The notes: generated by a model not told the origin, from the sequence alone. Positions 31,715-41,470 are shown, counted from the first letter of the stretch. The stretch is 64,000 nucleotides of DNA from Sphaerisporangium rubeum (GCF_014207705.1 NZ_JACHIU010000001.1:4518501-4582500); one strand, 5' to 3'. Numbers and translations are program-made.

Positions 31715-32218
31715 GTGAGCAAGACGAAGAGCAAGGGCGGCCAGAGCACCCCCGCGACCGTGGCGCTGACCAAGGCCGGGGCCGGGTTCACCCTGCACCC
31801 CTACGACCACGACCCGAACGCGCAGGCGTACGGCGAGGAGGCCGCCGACGCGCTCGGCGTGCCGCACGACCGCATCTTCAAGACGCTCGTGGCCGAGGTC
31901 GAGAGCGGCCTCGCGGTCGCGGTGGTCCCCGTGGCCGGCAAGCTCGACCTGAAGGCGCTGGCGGCGGCGCTCGGCGGCAAACGCGCCGCCATGGCCGACG
32001 CCGCCAAGGTCGAGCGGGTCACCGGGTACGTGGTCGGCGGCATCAGCCCGCTCGGCCAGCGCAAGGCCCTGCCGACCGTGGTGGACTCCTCGGCGCTGGA
32101 CTTCCCGACCATCTACTTCTCCGCCGGTCGGCGCGGCCTGCAGATCGAGGCGGCCCCCGCCGACCTGGTGCGCCTCACCCGCGCCGTCACCGCCCCCATC
32201 GGCAAGGAGGCGGCGTGA
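31715..32218 (+). CDS. ybaK: Cys-tRNA(Pro)/Cys-tRNA(Cys) deacylase, YbaK/EbsC type
   Basis: A stand-alone trans-editing protein that hydrolyses mischarged Cys-tRNA(Pro). 167 residues with the YbaK fold: the conserved Lys in DRIFKTLVAEVESGL, the GKLDLKALAAALGGKRAAMA helix region, the GYVVGGISPLGQRKALPTVVD signature, and GRRGLQIEAAPADLVRLT. The GTG start lacks a ribosome site (leaderless pattern). Its TGA overlaps the amidase GTG (GTGA, 32215-32218). Confidence 0.93.
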   Translation: MSKTKSKGGQSTPATVALTKAGAGFTLHPYDHDPNAQAYGEEAADALGVPHDRIFKTLVAEVESGLAVAVVPVAGKLDLKALAAALGGKRAAMADAAKVERVTGYVVGGISPLGQRKALPTVVDSSALDFPTIYFSAGRRGLQIEAAPADLVRLTRAVTAPIGKEAA

Positions 32219-33615
32219 CCGAGCCGGTCCACCTGTCCGCCACCGAGATGCTCGGCCTGCTGCGCGCGCGCGAGATCAGCGCCGCCGAGCTGACCGAGGC
32301 GCACCTGCGGCGCATCGACGAGGTCAACGGCCAGGTCAACGCCGTCGTCACGTTGTCGGCCGACCGGGCCATGGACGAGGCGAGACGGCTGGACGACGAC
32401 CTCGCGCGCGGCGTCTGGCGCGGGCCGCTGCACGGCCTGCCGATCGCGTTCAAGGACCTCACCGACACCGTCGGCATCCGCACCACGTACGGCTCGCGGC
32501 TGTTCGCCGAGTATGTGCCGCGCGAGGACGCTCTGGTGGTGAAACGTGCGCGCGCGGCGGGGGCCGTGACGCTCGGCAAGACCAACACCCCCGAGTTCGG
32601 CACCGGCTCGCACACCGTCAACGAGGTGTTCGGCGCCACCCGCAACCCCTACGACCTCACGCGCAGCGCCGGCGGCAGCAGCGGCGGCGCCGCGGCGGCG
32701 CTGGCCTGCGGCATGACGGCGCTCGCCGACGGCTCCGACATGGGGGGATCGCTGCGCAACCCCGCGTCGTTCTGCAACGTGGTCGGGCTGCGGCCCACTC
32801 CCGGCCGGGTCCCGGACTTCTCGCGCGCCGCGGCGTGGTTCACCCTCGGTGTGCCGGGGCCGATGGCGCGCACGGTGGCCGACGCGGCCCTGCTGCTCAG
32901 CGTCATCGCGGGGTTCGCGCCGACCTCGCCGTTCGCGATCCGCGAGGACGGCTCGGCGTTCGCCGGGCCGCTCCAGCCGGGGGTCGAAGGCATGCGGATC
33001 GCGTGGAGTCCCGACCTCGGAGGGCTGCCGGTGGACCCGCGGACCGCGGAGGTCACCGCGCGGGCCCCGGCCGTGCTGACCGGGCTCGGCGCCACGGTCG
33101 AGCAGGTGGAGCTGAACCTGTCCGACGCCGAGGACGCCTTCCGGACCTACCGCGCGTGGCAGTACGCCGCGACGTACGGCGAACTGGACGATCACCTGGT
33201 CGGGCCGAACGTGCGGTGGAACGTCGAGCAGGGCAGGAAGGTCACCGCGGCGGACCTCGCGCGGGCCGAGCGGCTGCGCACCCGGCTGTTCCACAGGATG
33301 AGCAGGTTCTTCGACACCTACGACCTGCTGATCGCGCCGGTCAGCCAGGTGCCGCCGTTCCCGGTGGAGGACCCCTACGTCACCGAGATCGACGGCACCC
33401 CGATGCCCGACTACCTCGCGTGGATGCGCTCGGCGTACTGGATCAGTGTGCTGCACGCGCCTGCCGCGTCGGTGCCCTGCGGTTTCACCCCCGAGGGGTG
33501 GCCGGTCGGGGTGCAGATGATCGCGCGGCCGTTCGAGGACCTCACGGTGCTGCGCGCCGCGCACGCCTTCGAACGCGCCACCCGGCACGGCGAGAGGCGG
33601 CCCCCGCTCGGCTAG
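32215..33615 (+). CDS. Amidase, signature family
   Basis: 466 residues. The Ser-Ser-Lys triad of the amidase signature family is visible: Lys in PIAFKDLTDT (about residue 80), and the Gly/Ser-rich SAGGSSGGAAAALA followed by GSDMGGSLRNPASFC with the nucleophilic Ser. It is not part of a gatCAB set and lacks GatA-type context, so it is probably a free amide hydrolase; substrate unknown. Translation is coupled to ybaK by GTGA. Its TAG stop shares the tetranucleotide CTAG (33612-33615) with the stop of the convergent gene. Confidence 0.9.
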   Translation: MTEPVHLSATEMLGLLRAREISAAELTEAHLRRIDEVNGQVNAVVTLSADRAMDEARRLDDDLARGVWRGPLHGLPIAFKDLTDTVGIRTTYGSRLFAEYVPREDALVVKRARAAGAVTLGKTNTPEFGTGSHTVNEVFGATRNPYDLTRSAGGSSGGAAAALACGMTALADGSDMGGSLRNPASFCNVVGLRPTPGRVPDFSRAAAWFTLGVPGPMARTVADAALLLSVIAGFAPTSPFAIREDGSAFAGPLQPGVEGMRIAWSPDLGGLPVDPRTAEVTARAPAVLTGLGATVEQVELNLSDAEDAFRTYRAWQYAATYGELDDHLVGPNVRWNVEQGRKVTAADLARAERLRTRLFHRMSRFFDTYDLLIAPVSQVPPFPVEDPYVTEIDGTPMPDYLAWMRSAYWISVLHAPAASVPCGFTPEGWPVGVQMIARPFEDLTVLRAAHAFERATRHGERRPPLG

Positions 33616-34283
33616 CGCGGCGGCGGCCCGCCGGCCTCCCTCCCCGGCGCCGGCGGACCGGCGGCGTCCGTACCCGGTCCGGCGAACTCCGGGCCGGGAG
33701 GCGGCGGGCCGTGGACGGCGGTGCCGGGAAGTGGGGGGCCGGGGACGCCGTGACCGGGCCCCGGCGGGCCGCCGTCCTCACCGGCGTGCGGCCGGCGCAG
33801 TGGCGAGTCGCGGTAGCCGTCGGTGGACTCCAGGATGCCGAAGACCGCGACGGCGACCAGGGGCCAGCACAGCAGCACGCCGGCGGCGGTGACGGTGAGC
33901 ACGCCGACGGTCGAGCCCACGGCCGCGGAGCCGGGGCCCGCGGCCTGCACCGAGGCCGAGCCGACGGACGTGCCGACGGTGAGCGCGAGACGGCCGGCCA
34001 GCAGGCCGCCGGCGGCGAGCCCGGTCAGCAGCGCGAGGGGCCGGCCGCGGCGGGCCAGCAGGTAGGCGGCGACACCGGACGCCAGCCCGGCGACCCCGGT
34101 GATCAGCGCGAACCAGCCGTCGGCGGCGATGAGCGACTGGGTCATCGGGTCGGTGAGCCTCGGGCCCGCCGCGGTGACGACGTACGGCGTGCGGGGGGCC
34201 ACCGCCGACCAGAGCAGGCCGCCGGCTGCGCCGAGCACGGCGAGCACCCCCACGGTCAGTAAGAAGTCCCGTAGCTGCCGCAC
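33612..34283 (-). CDS. DUF2567-like membrane protein
   Basis: 223 residues from GTG 34283 (GAGGTGA upstream). Four membrane helices: FLLTVGVLAVLGAAGGLLW, WFALITGVAGLASGVAAYLL, LALLTGLAAGGLLAGRLAL and VGVLTVTAAGVLLCWPLVAVAVFGIL. An outside loop follows the first helix (RTPYVVTAAGPRLTDP). The C-terminal 65 residues are almost only Pro and Gly with a few charges. The layout resembles the actinobacterial DUF2567 group; the family call is from memory. Function unknown. Confidence 0.72.
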   Translation of the reverse strand: MRQLRDFLLTVGVLAVLGAAGGLLWSAVAPRTPYVVTAAGPRLTDPMTQSLIAADGWFALITGVAGLASGVAAYLLARRGRPLALLTGLAAGGLLAGRLALTVGTSVGSASVQAAGPGSAAVGSTVGVLTVTAAGVLLCWPLVAVAVFGILESTDGYRDSPLRRPHAGEDGGPPGPGHGVPGPPLPGTAVHGPPPPGPEFAGPGTDAAGPPAPGREAGGPPPR

Positions 34284-34532
34284 CCGATCACCTCGCCCGC
34301 CGCGCGCCGCGCACCGGCACGCGGGCCCCGACAATGCTACCGATGACTGTTGCCGCTGAAGCCCTCGATGACACCTCGCACGGCACGGTCCTGCCGGCGA
34401 CGAGATCCCCGGCTTCTCGCGCGACGTGCTCCACACGGGTGACCGTCGCCGCCGAACATCCCACGACACTCGCGTACGGCCTGGTCCATACCGGTCGAGG
34501 ACGGCCGCCCCCGGCCATTCGTGTCACCCGGT

Positions 34533-34538
34533 TAGGCT
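34533..34538 (+). promoter_or_regulatory. murA-family gene -10 element, probable leaderless mRNA
   Basis: TAGGCT lies 7 nt before the GTG start at 34546. No purine-rich ribosome site lies between. Confidence 0.5.
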
Positions 34539-34545
34539 GTTCCCC

Positions 34546-35850
34546 GTGAGTGAAGAGGTATGGCTGATCGAGCCGTCCGGGCCTCTCCGGGGGGACGTCG
34601 AGGTACGCGGGTCAAAGAACGCCGTGTCCAAGCACATGGTGGCCGCGATGCTCGGCAGCGGGCCGAGCACGTTGCACAACGCTCCCGAGGTGGGTGAGGT
34701 CGGCATCACGGCCGCCATGCTCGGAGCGCTCGGCATCGAGGTCGACATCTCGGGCCGCGAGATAACGCTGGAGCGCGGGCCTGAGATCCGGCCGCGGGTG
34801 CCTGAGGCGTTCACCGGCCTCAACCGCATCCCCATCCTGATGCTGGGGCCGTTGCTGCACCTGGCCGGTGAGGCGTTCGTGCCGCTGGTGGGAGGCGACC
34901 CCATCGGCCGGCGGCCGGTCAACTTCCATGTCGAGGCGCTGCGCCAGATGGGGGCCGAGGTCGAGGTCGGCGACGCCGGCATCACCGCCAAGGCCACCCG
35001 GCTGCGCGGCACCCGCATCGAGCTGCCGTACCCGAGCGTCGGCGCCACCGAGACCATCCTGCTGTCGGCGGTGCTCGCCGAGGGCAAGACGGTCATCAAG
35101 GGGGCCGCCACCGAGCCCGAGGTCGTCGAGCTGGCGCTGTTCCTGCAGCGCATGGGGGCCCGCATCGAGCTCAGCCCGGACCGCCGCATCGTCATCGAGG
35201 GTGTGGAGCGGCTGCGCGGCGCGTCCACGTGGCTCGCCGGCGACCGCATCGAGGCGTTCTCCTACCTGGTGGCGGGGCTCATCACCAAGGGTGAGGTGCG
35301 GGTGCACGGCTGTCCGCAGGACCGCCTGGTCACCGCCATCACCACGCTGGCCCGCATGGGTGCGCAGTTCGACATCACCGACGACTGGCTCACCGCGTCC
35401 GCGCCGGACGGCCTGCGTGCCGCCGCGGTGCAGACCGACACCCATCCGGGGTTCATGACCGACTGGCAGACCCCGCTGATGGTGCTGTTCACGCAGGCCG
35501 AAGGCATGTCGGTGCTGCACGAGACGGTGTTCGAGAACCGTCTGGTGTACGTGCCGGCGCTGCAGAAGATGGGCTGCGAGATCGAGATCTTCGACGTGTG
35601 CCTCGGCGGCCCGGCGTGCCGGTACCACGACACCAACGCCAGGCACTCGGCGGTGGTGCGCGGCGTGTCCAAGCTGCGTGGCGCCGACGTCACGCTGCCG
35701 GACATCCGGGCCGGGTTCTCCGCGGTGCTCGCCGCGGCGGTCGCGGACGGCAATTCCACTCTGCGTGGGGTCAACCACATCGAACGCGGCTACCACCGCG
35801 TATACGACCAGTTCACCTCACTTGGGATGAAGATCAGCAGGGAACCGTAA
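34546..35850 (+). CDS. murA: UDP-GlcNAc 1-carboxyvinyltransferase (MurA family), Asp in place of Cys
   Basis: Adds enolpyruvate from PEP to UDP-GlcNAc, the first committed step of peptidoglycan precursor synthesis. 434 residues with the two-lobed fold, the N-terminal GSKNAVSKHMVAAML motif (catalytic Lys/Asn) and the late LPDIRAGFSAVLAAAVADG motif with its active-site Asp. The active-site loop reads VGGDPIGRRPVNFH where the usual motif is GGCxIGxRPVD. Asp118 thus replaces the Cys attacked by fosfomycin, a natural resistant form known in mycobacteria and chlamydiae. A second murA elsewhere is possible. Confidence 0.9.
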   Translation: MSEEVWLIEPSGPLRGDVEVRGSKNAVSKHMVAAMLGSGPSTLHNAPEVGEVGITAAMLGALGIEVDISGREITLERGPEIRPRVPEAFTGLNRIPILMLGPLLHLAGEAFVPLVGGDPIGRRPVNFHVEALRQMGAEVEVGDAGITAKATRLRGTRIELPYPSVGATETILLSAVLAEGKTVIKGAATEPEVVELALFLQRMGARIELSPDRRIVIEGVERLRGASTWLAGDRIEAFSYLVAGLITKGEVRVHGCPQDRLVTAITTLARMGAQFDITDDWLTASAPDGLRAAAVQTDTHPGFMTDWQTPLMVLFTQAEGMSVLHETVFENRLVYVPALQKMGCEIEIFDVCLGGPACRYHDTNARHSAVVRGVSKLRGADVTLPDIRAGFSAVLAAAVADGNSTLRGVNHIERGYHRVYDQFTSLGMKISREP

Positions 35851-35903
35851 AGTTTCGCACGGCGGACGTTTCCCGACGTTCCGGCGGTCGCACTTTCTAT
35901 CCC

Positions 35904-38420
35904 GTGAGCTCGGGATCCGACGGCCGACGCGTGACCGGCGGCGACGCCGCGCGGCGGCGTGAGCGTCCCGTGCCGGCGTGCCTCGCCGCGCTCGGCCTCG
36001 CCGGGGTGGCCGGCGGTGTGCTCGTCGCCGGTCTCACGCTCCCCGCGGTCGGCGGCGCCGGGGTGTTCACCAGGGACGTCTCCAGGAACTTCTTCGACAC
36101 GCCGTCCGCGCTGCGTGAGGCGCCGCTGCCGGAACGCACCCGCCTGCTGGACAAGGACGGCCGCCAGTTCGCGCAGTTCTACGTGCAGAACCGCCGGTCG
36201 GTGGACATCACGCGGATCGCGCCGGTGATGCTGAAGGCGATCGTCGCCATCGAGGACGCGCGGTTCTACGAGCACGCGGGTCTCGACCTGCGCGGCACGC
36301 TGCGCGCGGTGATCACCAACACCCGGGCCGGGGAGATCAGGCAGGGCGGGTCGTCGCTGACGCAGCAACTGGTGAAGAACATCCTGCTGCAGAACGCGCG
36401 CTCCGACGGCGAACGCGACTCGGCCCGCGCGCCGAGCATCCGCCGCAAGCTGCAGGAACTGCGGTACGCGATGGGGCTGGAACGCAAGTACTCCAAGGAC
36501 CAGATCCTGGTCAGGTACCTCAACATCGCGTACTTCGGCGGCGGCGCGTTCGGGGTGGAGGCCGCGGCGCAGCGGTTCTTCGGCACCTCGGCGGCGTCGC
36601 TGACGCTGGCGCAGGCCGCGACGCTCGCCGGCGCGGTGCGCACGCCGTCCCTCACCGACCCGACGCTCGGCCCCGAGCAGCGCCGGCGGCTGCGGACGCG
36701 GCGCGACCTCGTGCTCGACCGCATGACGCAACTGCGCATGGTGCCCCCCGCGCGGACCCAGGCCGCCAGGACCGAGCCGCTGGGACTGGACCTGCGGCCG
36801 GAACCCGGGGGGTGCGCCGAGAGCGAGTACCCGTTCTTCTGCCTGTACGTGCAGCGCGAGGTGGCGGCCAACCCGGCGTTCGGCCAGACCAGGGCCGAGC
36901 GGGAGCGGCGGCTGTACCGCGACGGGCTGGAGATCACCACGACGCTCGACCGGCGCATGCAGGAGGCCGCGCAGAAGGCCGTCTCCGAATACGTGCATCC
37001 GCGTGACCACCAGGTGGCCGCCGAGGCCATGGTCGAGCCCGGCACCGGACGCATCCGCGCGCTGGTCGCCAGCAAGAAGTACGGCCTCAACCCCGGCGGC
37101 AAGGACCAGGGTGCGCACACGACCTTCAACCTGGCGGCCGACATCGCGCACGGCGGCGGTCAAGGCTTCCAGGCCGGCTCGACGTTCAAGGTGTTCACCC
37201 TGGCCACCGCGCTCGCCAAGGGCTGGAAGTTCGACCAGGGCTTCGACACCCCCGGCGCCTTCTCGCCGTCCTCGGGGTACCGCGACTGCGCCGGCAAGAA
37301 CGTCAGCGTGCCGGACGCGGTGGTGCACAACGCCGGCGGAGAGGGGAAAGGCGGGCCGTACAGCCTGGCCACGGGGACCTGGCAGTCGGTGAACATCTTC
37401 TACATGATGCTGGAACGCGACGTCGGCCTGTGCGACGTGGTCCGCACCGCGCGGTCGCTCGGCGTCACCCGCGCGGACGGCAAGCCGCTGAAGGAGGTGC
37501 CGACGTTCACCCTCGGGGTCAACGAGATGGACCCGGTGACGGTGGCGGCGGCCTTCGCGACGTTCGGCGCGCGCGGCAGGTACTGCCGGCCGATGGCGGT
37601 GCTGGCGATCACCGAGCGCCGCGGCCGGCACACCACGGTCGCGCCGAGCTGCTCCGCGCCGATCGAGGAGGCCGTGGCCGACGCGGTCAACTTCGTGCTG
37701 TCGGGGGTGTTCACGCAGGGGACCATGCGCGGCCAGGGCATCGGCCGGCCCGCCGCCGGCAAGACCGGCACCAACAACGAGTACACCTCCGCGTGGTTCG
37801 CCGGCTACACCCCCGAACTCGCCGCGGCCGTCAGCCTCGGCGACATCCGCGGCGCCTACAAGCACCCCCTGGACGGCGTCGAGATCGGCGGCCGCTCCTA
37901 CGGCGGCATCCAGGGTGCCACCCTTCCCGGCCCGATCTGGGTGACGTCGATGGAAGGCGCGCTGCGTGACGTCCCCTCGACGGACTTCACGGCCCCCGAC
38001 CACGCGCGTTTCGGCGGCGGCACCACCCCCGGCCTGAAGCCCGAGGACCTGGTCGCCGGACGCCGGCCCGGTGAGGAGCGTGACGGCCGCCGCGACCGGG
38101 ACGGCGAGCGGTACGAGGAGGACGGGGCCGGGGAGCGTCCACGCGCGAATCGCCTGCGCCGCCACTGGTACCCCGGTGACCGTCCCTTCCGTCCCTACCC
38201 GCAGAGCCACGACCTGCTCGAGGACTGGGAGAGCGGCCTCCCCGCGCCGCGCCGCCGCGACCCGTACGAGCGGTACGACGGCTTCGGCCGGGCCGAGCCG
38301 TACGAGCGGTACGGGCGGTACGGACGCGGCGAACCGTACGCGCGGCACGATCGCTACGGACGCGGCGAACCGTACGACCCGTACCTGAGGTACCGGCGCC
38401 AGCCGCCGGTCCGGTGGTGA
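35904..38420 (+). CDS. Class A penicillin-binding protein (transglycosylase/transpeptidase)
   Basis: 838 residues from GTG 35904 (start uncertain; GTG 35931 is an alternative). After a short cytoplasmic part there is one anchor (ACLAALGLAGVAGGVLVAG). The GT51 domain (about 90-290) has IEDARFYEHAGLDLRG and RQGGSSLTQQLVKN. The transpeptidase domain (about 360-680) has the nucleophile Ser in GSTFK, SVN in WQSVNIF and KTGT in AGKTGTNNE. The tail of about 120 residues is highly charged and repeats RYGRGEPY-like units. It follows murA by 53 bp and is probably cotranscribed. Confidence 0.92.
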   Translation: MSSGSDGRRVTGGDAARRRERPVPACLAALGLAGVAGGVLVAGLTLPAVGGAGVFTRDVSRNFFDTPSALREAPLPERTRLLDKDGRQFAQFYVQNRRSVDITRIAPVMLKAIVAIEDARFYEHAGLDLRGTLRAVITNTRAGEIRQGGSSLTQQLVKNILLQNARSDGERDSARAPSIRRKLQELRYAMGLERKYSKDQILVRYLNIAYFGGGAFGVEAAAQRFFGTSAASLTLAQAATLAGAVRTPSLTDPTLGPEQRRRLRTRRDLVLDRMTQLRMVPPARTQAARTEPLGLDLRPEPGGCAESEYPFFCLYVQREVAANPAFGQTRAERERRLYRDGLEITTTLDRRMQEAAQKAVSEYVHPRDHQVAAEAMVEPGTGRIRALVASKKYGLNPGGKDQGAHTTFNLAADIAHGGGQGFQAGSTFKVFTLATALAKGWKFDQGFDTPGAFSPSSGYRDCAGKNVSVPDAVVHNAGGEGKGGPYSLATGTWQSVNIFYMMLERDVGLCDVVRTARSLGVTRADGKPLKEVPTFTLGVNEMDPVTVAAAFATFGARGRYCRPMAVLAITERRGRHTTVAPSCSAPIEEAVADAVNFVLSGVFTQGTMRGQGIGRPAAGKTGTNNEYTSAWFAGYTPELAAAVSLGDIRGAYKHPLDGVEIGGRSYGGIQGATLPGPIWVTSMEGALRDVPSTDFTAPDHARFGGGTTPGLKPEDLVAGRRPGEERDGRRDRDGERYEEDGAGERPRANRLRRHWYPGDRPFRPYPQSHDLLEDWESGLPAPRRRDPYERYDGFGRAEPYERYGRYGRGEPYARHDRYGRGEPYDPYLRYRRQPPVRW

Positions 38421-38694
38421 CCGTCCCGGGACGCTGAGCGGCGCGGCCTCCTGTCGGCGCGCGGCCGTGCGGAAACCGCGGACGAGCTGGGGTGGAATCG
38501 GATCGGGTGATCACATTCGCGCCGGACTCCGCCGGGCCGGGGCCATGAAATGCCTGATCATCGGGGTGGCGGGCTTTGGGATGTCCACGATGTGGATGTC
38601 GCGTCCCGGATCGCGGACCACTCCTGTCCTTCCCGCGTTTGCGCGTGCCTGCTGCTATGGGACGATTCTTTCGCCTGAAAGGGGGTAGCGCCGG

Positions 38695-41271
38695 GTGATG
38701 TCGGAAGCACGGCCGGGGAAGCGACAGCAGGGACGCCGCGTGGCCGACCGCTACCAGCTCCTGGAGCAGATCGGCCGGGGCGGCATGGGCATCGTCTGGC
38801 GGGCCCACGACGAGCTGCTCGACCGCGCGGTCGCCGTCAAGGAGGTCCGCTACCCCGGCGACCCCGAGGACGACGAGATCGCCGAGCTGAACCGCCGCAC
38901 GCTGCGCGAGGCACGGGCCGCGGGCCGGCTGACGCACCCGAACGTCGTGGTCGTGCACGACGTCATCGAGGAGAACGGCCGGCCGTGGATCGTCATGCAG
39001 CTCGTCGACTCGCGGTCCCTCGGCCAGGTGCTGCGTGACGACGGCCCGCTGCCGGTGCGCATGGTCGCCGAGATCGGCCTGCGGCTGATCGAGGCCCTGC
39101 GGTCCGCGCACGCCGCCGGGGTGCTGCACCGCGACGTCAAGCCCGAGAACGTCCTGCTCACCGACGACGGCCGGGTGGTGCTGACCGACTTCGGCATCGC
39201 GCGCATGGAGACCGACACCACCATGACCCGCACGGGCCTGGTCGGCACCCCCGCCTTCATCGCACCCGAGCGCCTGCGCGGCTACCCGGCGCAGCGCGAG
39301 TCCGACTTCTGGTCGCTCGGCGCCACGCTGTACGCCGCCGTCGAGGGCCGTCCCCCGCACGACAAGGGCATGGCCATGGCGACCATGCACGCGGTGCTGA
39401 ACGATCAGCCGGAACCGGCCCCGCGCGCCGGCCGGCTGAGCGCCGTCCTCATGGGCCTGCTGGAGAAGGACCCGGCCCGCCGGCTCCCCCCCGACCAGGC
39501 CGAACGCATGCTCCGCGCGATCGCGGAGGACCGCAGCGCCACCCCCACGTCCCACCAGCACACCCTCCCCTCGGCTCCGCTCCCCGCGCCGGCGACCTCC
39601 CCACCCCGCAAACCCTCCCGCTCCCCCCGGCCGGCCGCCTCCCCGTCCCCGCCTCCCCCCGTCTCCTCGTCCCCGCCTTCCGCCGCACCCGGCCGAGCGG
39701 CCTCTGCCGTCCCCGGCCCCCCGGCGCCGAAGGCCGCGCCGGCGGCCGGACCGTCCGGTGACGGCGACGGCATCCCGGCGACCGGCAAGCAGATAGAGGC
39801 CGTCGCGAGGCCCGGGAAGCAGGAGCCCCCGGTCGCCGCGTCCCCGCCTGAGGACGACGGCCCGGTCGCCGCCCCCACCCCGGCCCCGGCCACATCCGCC
39901 GCCGGTGCGGCCGAAGACGGCGCCGCGACGCCGGAGCCCGCGGCACGGCCCGGCGCATCCGGCGATCCCGCCGCCTCCGAGAGCCCCGCCACGCCGGACG
40001 CCGCCGCCACCCCGGACTCCGCCGCGCCGCAGGCCGCCGAGGACGGACGTGACGAGGCGGCCGAGGCAGGCGTGGCCGAGGCGCACCCCGCGGAGGACGG
40101 CCGCGACGGCGGGGACGCGGCAGAGGGCCGGAACGCGGAGAACGCGAAGGACCCGCAGGAGGCGGAGGCGCACCGGCCGACGCGCGTGCCGCGGCCGGGA
40201 AGGCCTCCGGGTGGCGAGACCCGGCCGGAGGGCCGTCCGGACAACCGGCGGCGTCCCTACGGCGCGGCCGCGGCGGATCCTGAGCCCTATGTGGCGCCGC
40301 AGATGCCTGCCGCGCAGGCCGTCGAACGACGGCCCGCCGCGTCCGAGCCGGTGGCCGCCGCCGCGGCCGGTGCGGCCGAGCGCCGTGCCGATGTGACCGG
40401 CGCGGCCGCCGCCGAGCGTCGTGCCGGCGCGGTCGAGGATCCGGCCGGGGCGACCGTGACCGCGCATCCCGGCGGAGGCGAGACCGTACTCGGGAACGAC
40501 GACTGGTGGGCCCGCGGTGAGGGCGAGGGCCCGGGACGTTCGTTGCCGGTGCGGCGGATCGTGCTGCTCACGGTGCCGGTCGTGCTCGTGGTGGCGGCGG
40601 TCGCGCTGTGGATCGGGATGAGGCAGGCGGAGGAGACCCCGCAGGATCCGCGGGCCGGGGCCGGCGGCACGCCGTCGGCCGAGACCGGCGCGAGCGGTGC
40701 CGCCTCACCCGGCGCGTCGCAGGACTCCTCAGGAGCGGTGTCGACCGCCGCGCCGCCGTCGCAGGCCACTACTCCCACCCCCACCCCCACGGCGACCCCC
40801 ACGCCGAAGCCCACCGGTTCCAGCCCCGCCGACGTGCCGGACGGGTGGCACCGGTACAAGGACGGCACCGGGTTCTCGCTGGCGCTGCCGAAGGGGTGGA
40901 AGCGCGCGGAGACCAAGGGCACCCAGATCTACTTCCGCAAGCCGGGTACCGACGCCTTCTTGATGATCGACCACACCGGCAGTCCCAAGTCCGACGCCGC
41001 CAAGGACTGGCGCGCTCAGGAGCCCGCCGCGCGCGGACGCTTCCCCGGCTACAAGCTGATCAAGATCAAGGAGGTGGACTACTGGAAGACGGCCGCCGAC
41101 TGGGAGTTCACCTACAGTGCCGGCGGCGGCCGCGCGCATGTCGTCAACCGCGGGTTCGTCACCAGCAAGAAGCACGGTTACGCGATCTACTGGAAGACGG
41201 CCGACAAGGACTGGAAGAAGATGTACGACCTCTTCGAGACCTTCACCGCGACTTTCAAGCCCGCCAAATAG
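38695..41271 (+). CDS. Membrane Ser/Thr protein kinase 1
   Basis: 858 residues from GTG 38695 (GGGGG 9 nt upstream). The kinase domain covers about 18-280: GRGGMGIVW glycine loop, VAVKEV Lys, HRDVKPENV catalytic loop, DFGIAR and GTPAFIAPE activation segment. A 330-residue Ala/Pro-rich cytoplasmic linker precedes one helix at about 620-643 (VLLTVPVVLVVAAVALWIG), then a Thr/Pro spacer and an outside domain (about 708-858, DGWHRYKDGTGFSLALPKGW) found again in the next kinase. No PASTA repeats. First of three tandem kinases. The 274 bp upstream hold no credible gene. Confidence 0.9.
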   Translation: MMSEARPGKRQQGRRVADRYQLLEQIGRGGMGIVWRAHDELLDRAVAVKEVRYPGDPEDDEIAELNRRTLREARAAGRLTHPNVVVVHDVIEENGRPWIVMQLVDSRSLGQVLRDDGPLPVRMVAEIGLRLIEALRSAHAAGVLHRDVKPENVLLTDDGRVVLTDFGIARMETDTTMTRTGLVGTPAFIAPERLRGYPAQRESDFWSLGATLYAAVEGRPPHDKGMAMATMHAVLNDQPEPAPRAGRLSAVLMGLLEKDPARRLPPDQAERMLRAIAEDRSATPTSHQHTLPSAPLPAPATSPPRKPSRSPRPAASPSPPPPVSSSPPSAAPGRAASAVPGPPAPKAAPAAGPSGDGDGIPATGKQIEAVARPGKQEPPVAASPPEDDGPVAAPTPAPATSAAGAAEDGAATPEPAARPGASGDPAASESPATPDAAATPDSAAPQAAEDGRDEAAEAGVAEAHPAEDGRDGGDAAEGRNAENAKDPQEAEAHRPTRVPRPGRPPGGETRPEGRPDNRRRPYGAAAADPEPYVAPQMPAAQAVERRPAASEPVAAAAAGAAERRADVTGAAAAERRAGAVEDPAGATVTAHPGGGETVLGNDDWWARGEGEGPGRSLPVRRIVLLTVPVVLVVAAVALWIGMRQAEETPQDPRAGAGGTPSAETGASGAASPGASQDSSGAVSTAAPPSQATTPTPTPTATPTPKPTGSSPADVPDGWHRYKDGTGFSLALPKGWKRAETKGTQIYFRKPGTDAFLMIDHTGSPKSDAAKDWRAQEPAARGRFPGYKLIKIKEVDYWKTAADWEFTYSAGGGRAHVVNRGFVTSKKHGYAIYWKTADKDWKKMYDLFETFTATFKPAK

Positions 41272-41470
41272 CCGTACCGTCGCGCGGATCGTGTCCGCGG
41301 ACGCCGGACGCGGTGTCCGGCCGGCGGGCCTGCGGAGCACGCGGGCTGTGCGACGATGCCGTTGGTGACGGGAACGGCAGGCGTGTCCCTGTGGACACGG
41401 GTGATACCGGACCGCCGTCATCGCAAGCGTGCCTGGGGGCGGCCGGGGGCCGTGGGAGGGACTGGATCGG

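Noticed and set aside
38467-38688. 73-codon plus-strand frame upstream of kinase 1
   Set aside because: No ribosome site, poor codon bias and no recognisable fold; more likely a promoter region.
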